DNA from: Stichopus chloronotus
Taxonomy: Eukaryota; Echinodermata; Holothuroidea; Aspidochirotida; Stichopodidae
Assembly (NCBI GenBank): GCA_021234535.1
Contig: CM037849.1
Coordinates: 14,241,526 to 14,305,525 of the forward strand
Direction of reading: 5' to 3'
DNA: 64,000 nucleotides
Part shown: positions 63,737 to 64,000 of the stretch, piece after piece
Numbering within the stretch: position 1 is the stretch's first letter
How the letters are laid out: every line of letters begins with the position of its first letter
Notes under the pieces: model-generated
What the model saw: the letters and a program-made list of their open reading frames with translations, nothing else
Databases searched by the model: none
What the model was told of the DNA's origin: nothing
Program-made: the position numbers and the translations under genes

Positions 63737-64000
63737 CAGTAGTTCAGGTAAGCTTTAAACAAATGACTACTGTGTATCAAACCAGGGAAACTTGTACCGT
63801 GTGTTGTGTCTTTAAGTAGACTAAAGGCAAAATTGCAAGTCATGCTAGATTCTTGTTTAATAGGAATACCAGTTTTTGCTAATTTTCAAGGACCTCATAG
63901 CCATTGGGAAGGGTATCATGCCAAAAAATCAAATATGAAAGAGCTCCCACCAATAGCTGTAACTCAACAAAATAAAGTGCTATAATTTTGATTAAATAAA
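63737..64000. other. No feature recognised
   Basis: Right edge of the window. AT-rich, nothing supported. Confidence 0.5.

Larger units (their letters stand above)
30200..64000. other. CpG-depleted domain (probable methylated gene body)
   Basis: Sampled lines fall from several CpG per 60 bases (seven at 29701-29760, five at 21661-21720) to zero or one (none at 51421-51480, one at 45181-45240), while TG- and CA-containing words rise. Local CpG-retaining islands coincide with likely young insertions, for example 38780-38840. In invertebrates CpG loss of this kind marks germline gene-body methylation; the gene itself is not identified. Confidence 0.5.

Overview
This looks like a piece of a metazoan nuclear genome, AT-rich, full of short repeats and with no compact gene array. 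The likely source is a marine invertebrate deuterostome, probably an echinoderm. That assignment is inference from three things: the frequent word TAGGCCT/GTAGGCCTA, tRNA-headed SINEs, and a CR1/L2-type LINE tail, together with non-autonomous elements built of a TG microsatellite plus ~150-bp tandem units. I found no intact protein-coding gene, rRNA or tRNA gene. Nearly all open frames are short, start at arbitrary codons and resemble no family I know, so most are not reported as genes.

Region 1-2.75 kb is a foldback-type element. Two inverted arms of ~800-900 bp, tipped with a 13-bp tandem repeat, flank a ~1-kb core. The core carries a decayed gene with a damaged C2H2 zinc finger, a long acidic Ser/Asp tract and a duplicated ETW-containing module. 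Region 3-30 kb is CpG-retaining, probably intergenic DNA packed with mobile elements: a MITE with TTAA ends (3.2 kb), a microsatellite/tandem-core element (4.4-5.0 kb), a (TA)48 tract (10 kb), a tRNA-derived SINE on the minus strand (15.1-15.5 kb), and two nested hAT-like elements each with a perfect 8-bp target duplication (16.07-17.41 kb). It also holds a palindromic-repeat array (19.9 kb), small TA-type MITEs (20.7 and 25.0 kb), a 24-bp minisatellite (26.6 kb) and GACTCGGA-type repeats (27.7-29.4 kb).

From about 30 kb to the window end the character changes. CpG becomes scarce and TG/CA-rich words such as TGCATG and TACAGTA become common. In invertebrates this is the usual mark of a germline-methylated transcribed region, so 30-64 kb is plausibly introns of one or more large genes. 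A CpG-dense patch followed by ATG and a good splice donor at ~29.7-29.8 kb is a candidate 5' end. This half holds two sets of duplicated blocks (31.3-34.2 kb), a cluster of a GTTACATTAGCAAC motif (32.6-33.7 kb), a CR1/L2 LINE relic (35.1-35.7 kb), further copies of two TTAA MITE families, a second tandem-core element (50.7-51.3 kb) and a plus-strand copy of the 4.4-kb element family (62.1-62.9 kb).

Some repeat pairs record history. The repeat shared by 24.75-25.48 kb and 47.59-48.08 kb has one MITE inserted in the first copy and a different one, tandemly duplicated, at the edge of the second, so each copy serves as the other's empty site. All repeat boundaries were read by eye and should be taken as accurate to roughly 10-20 bases unless a target duplication fixes them.
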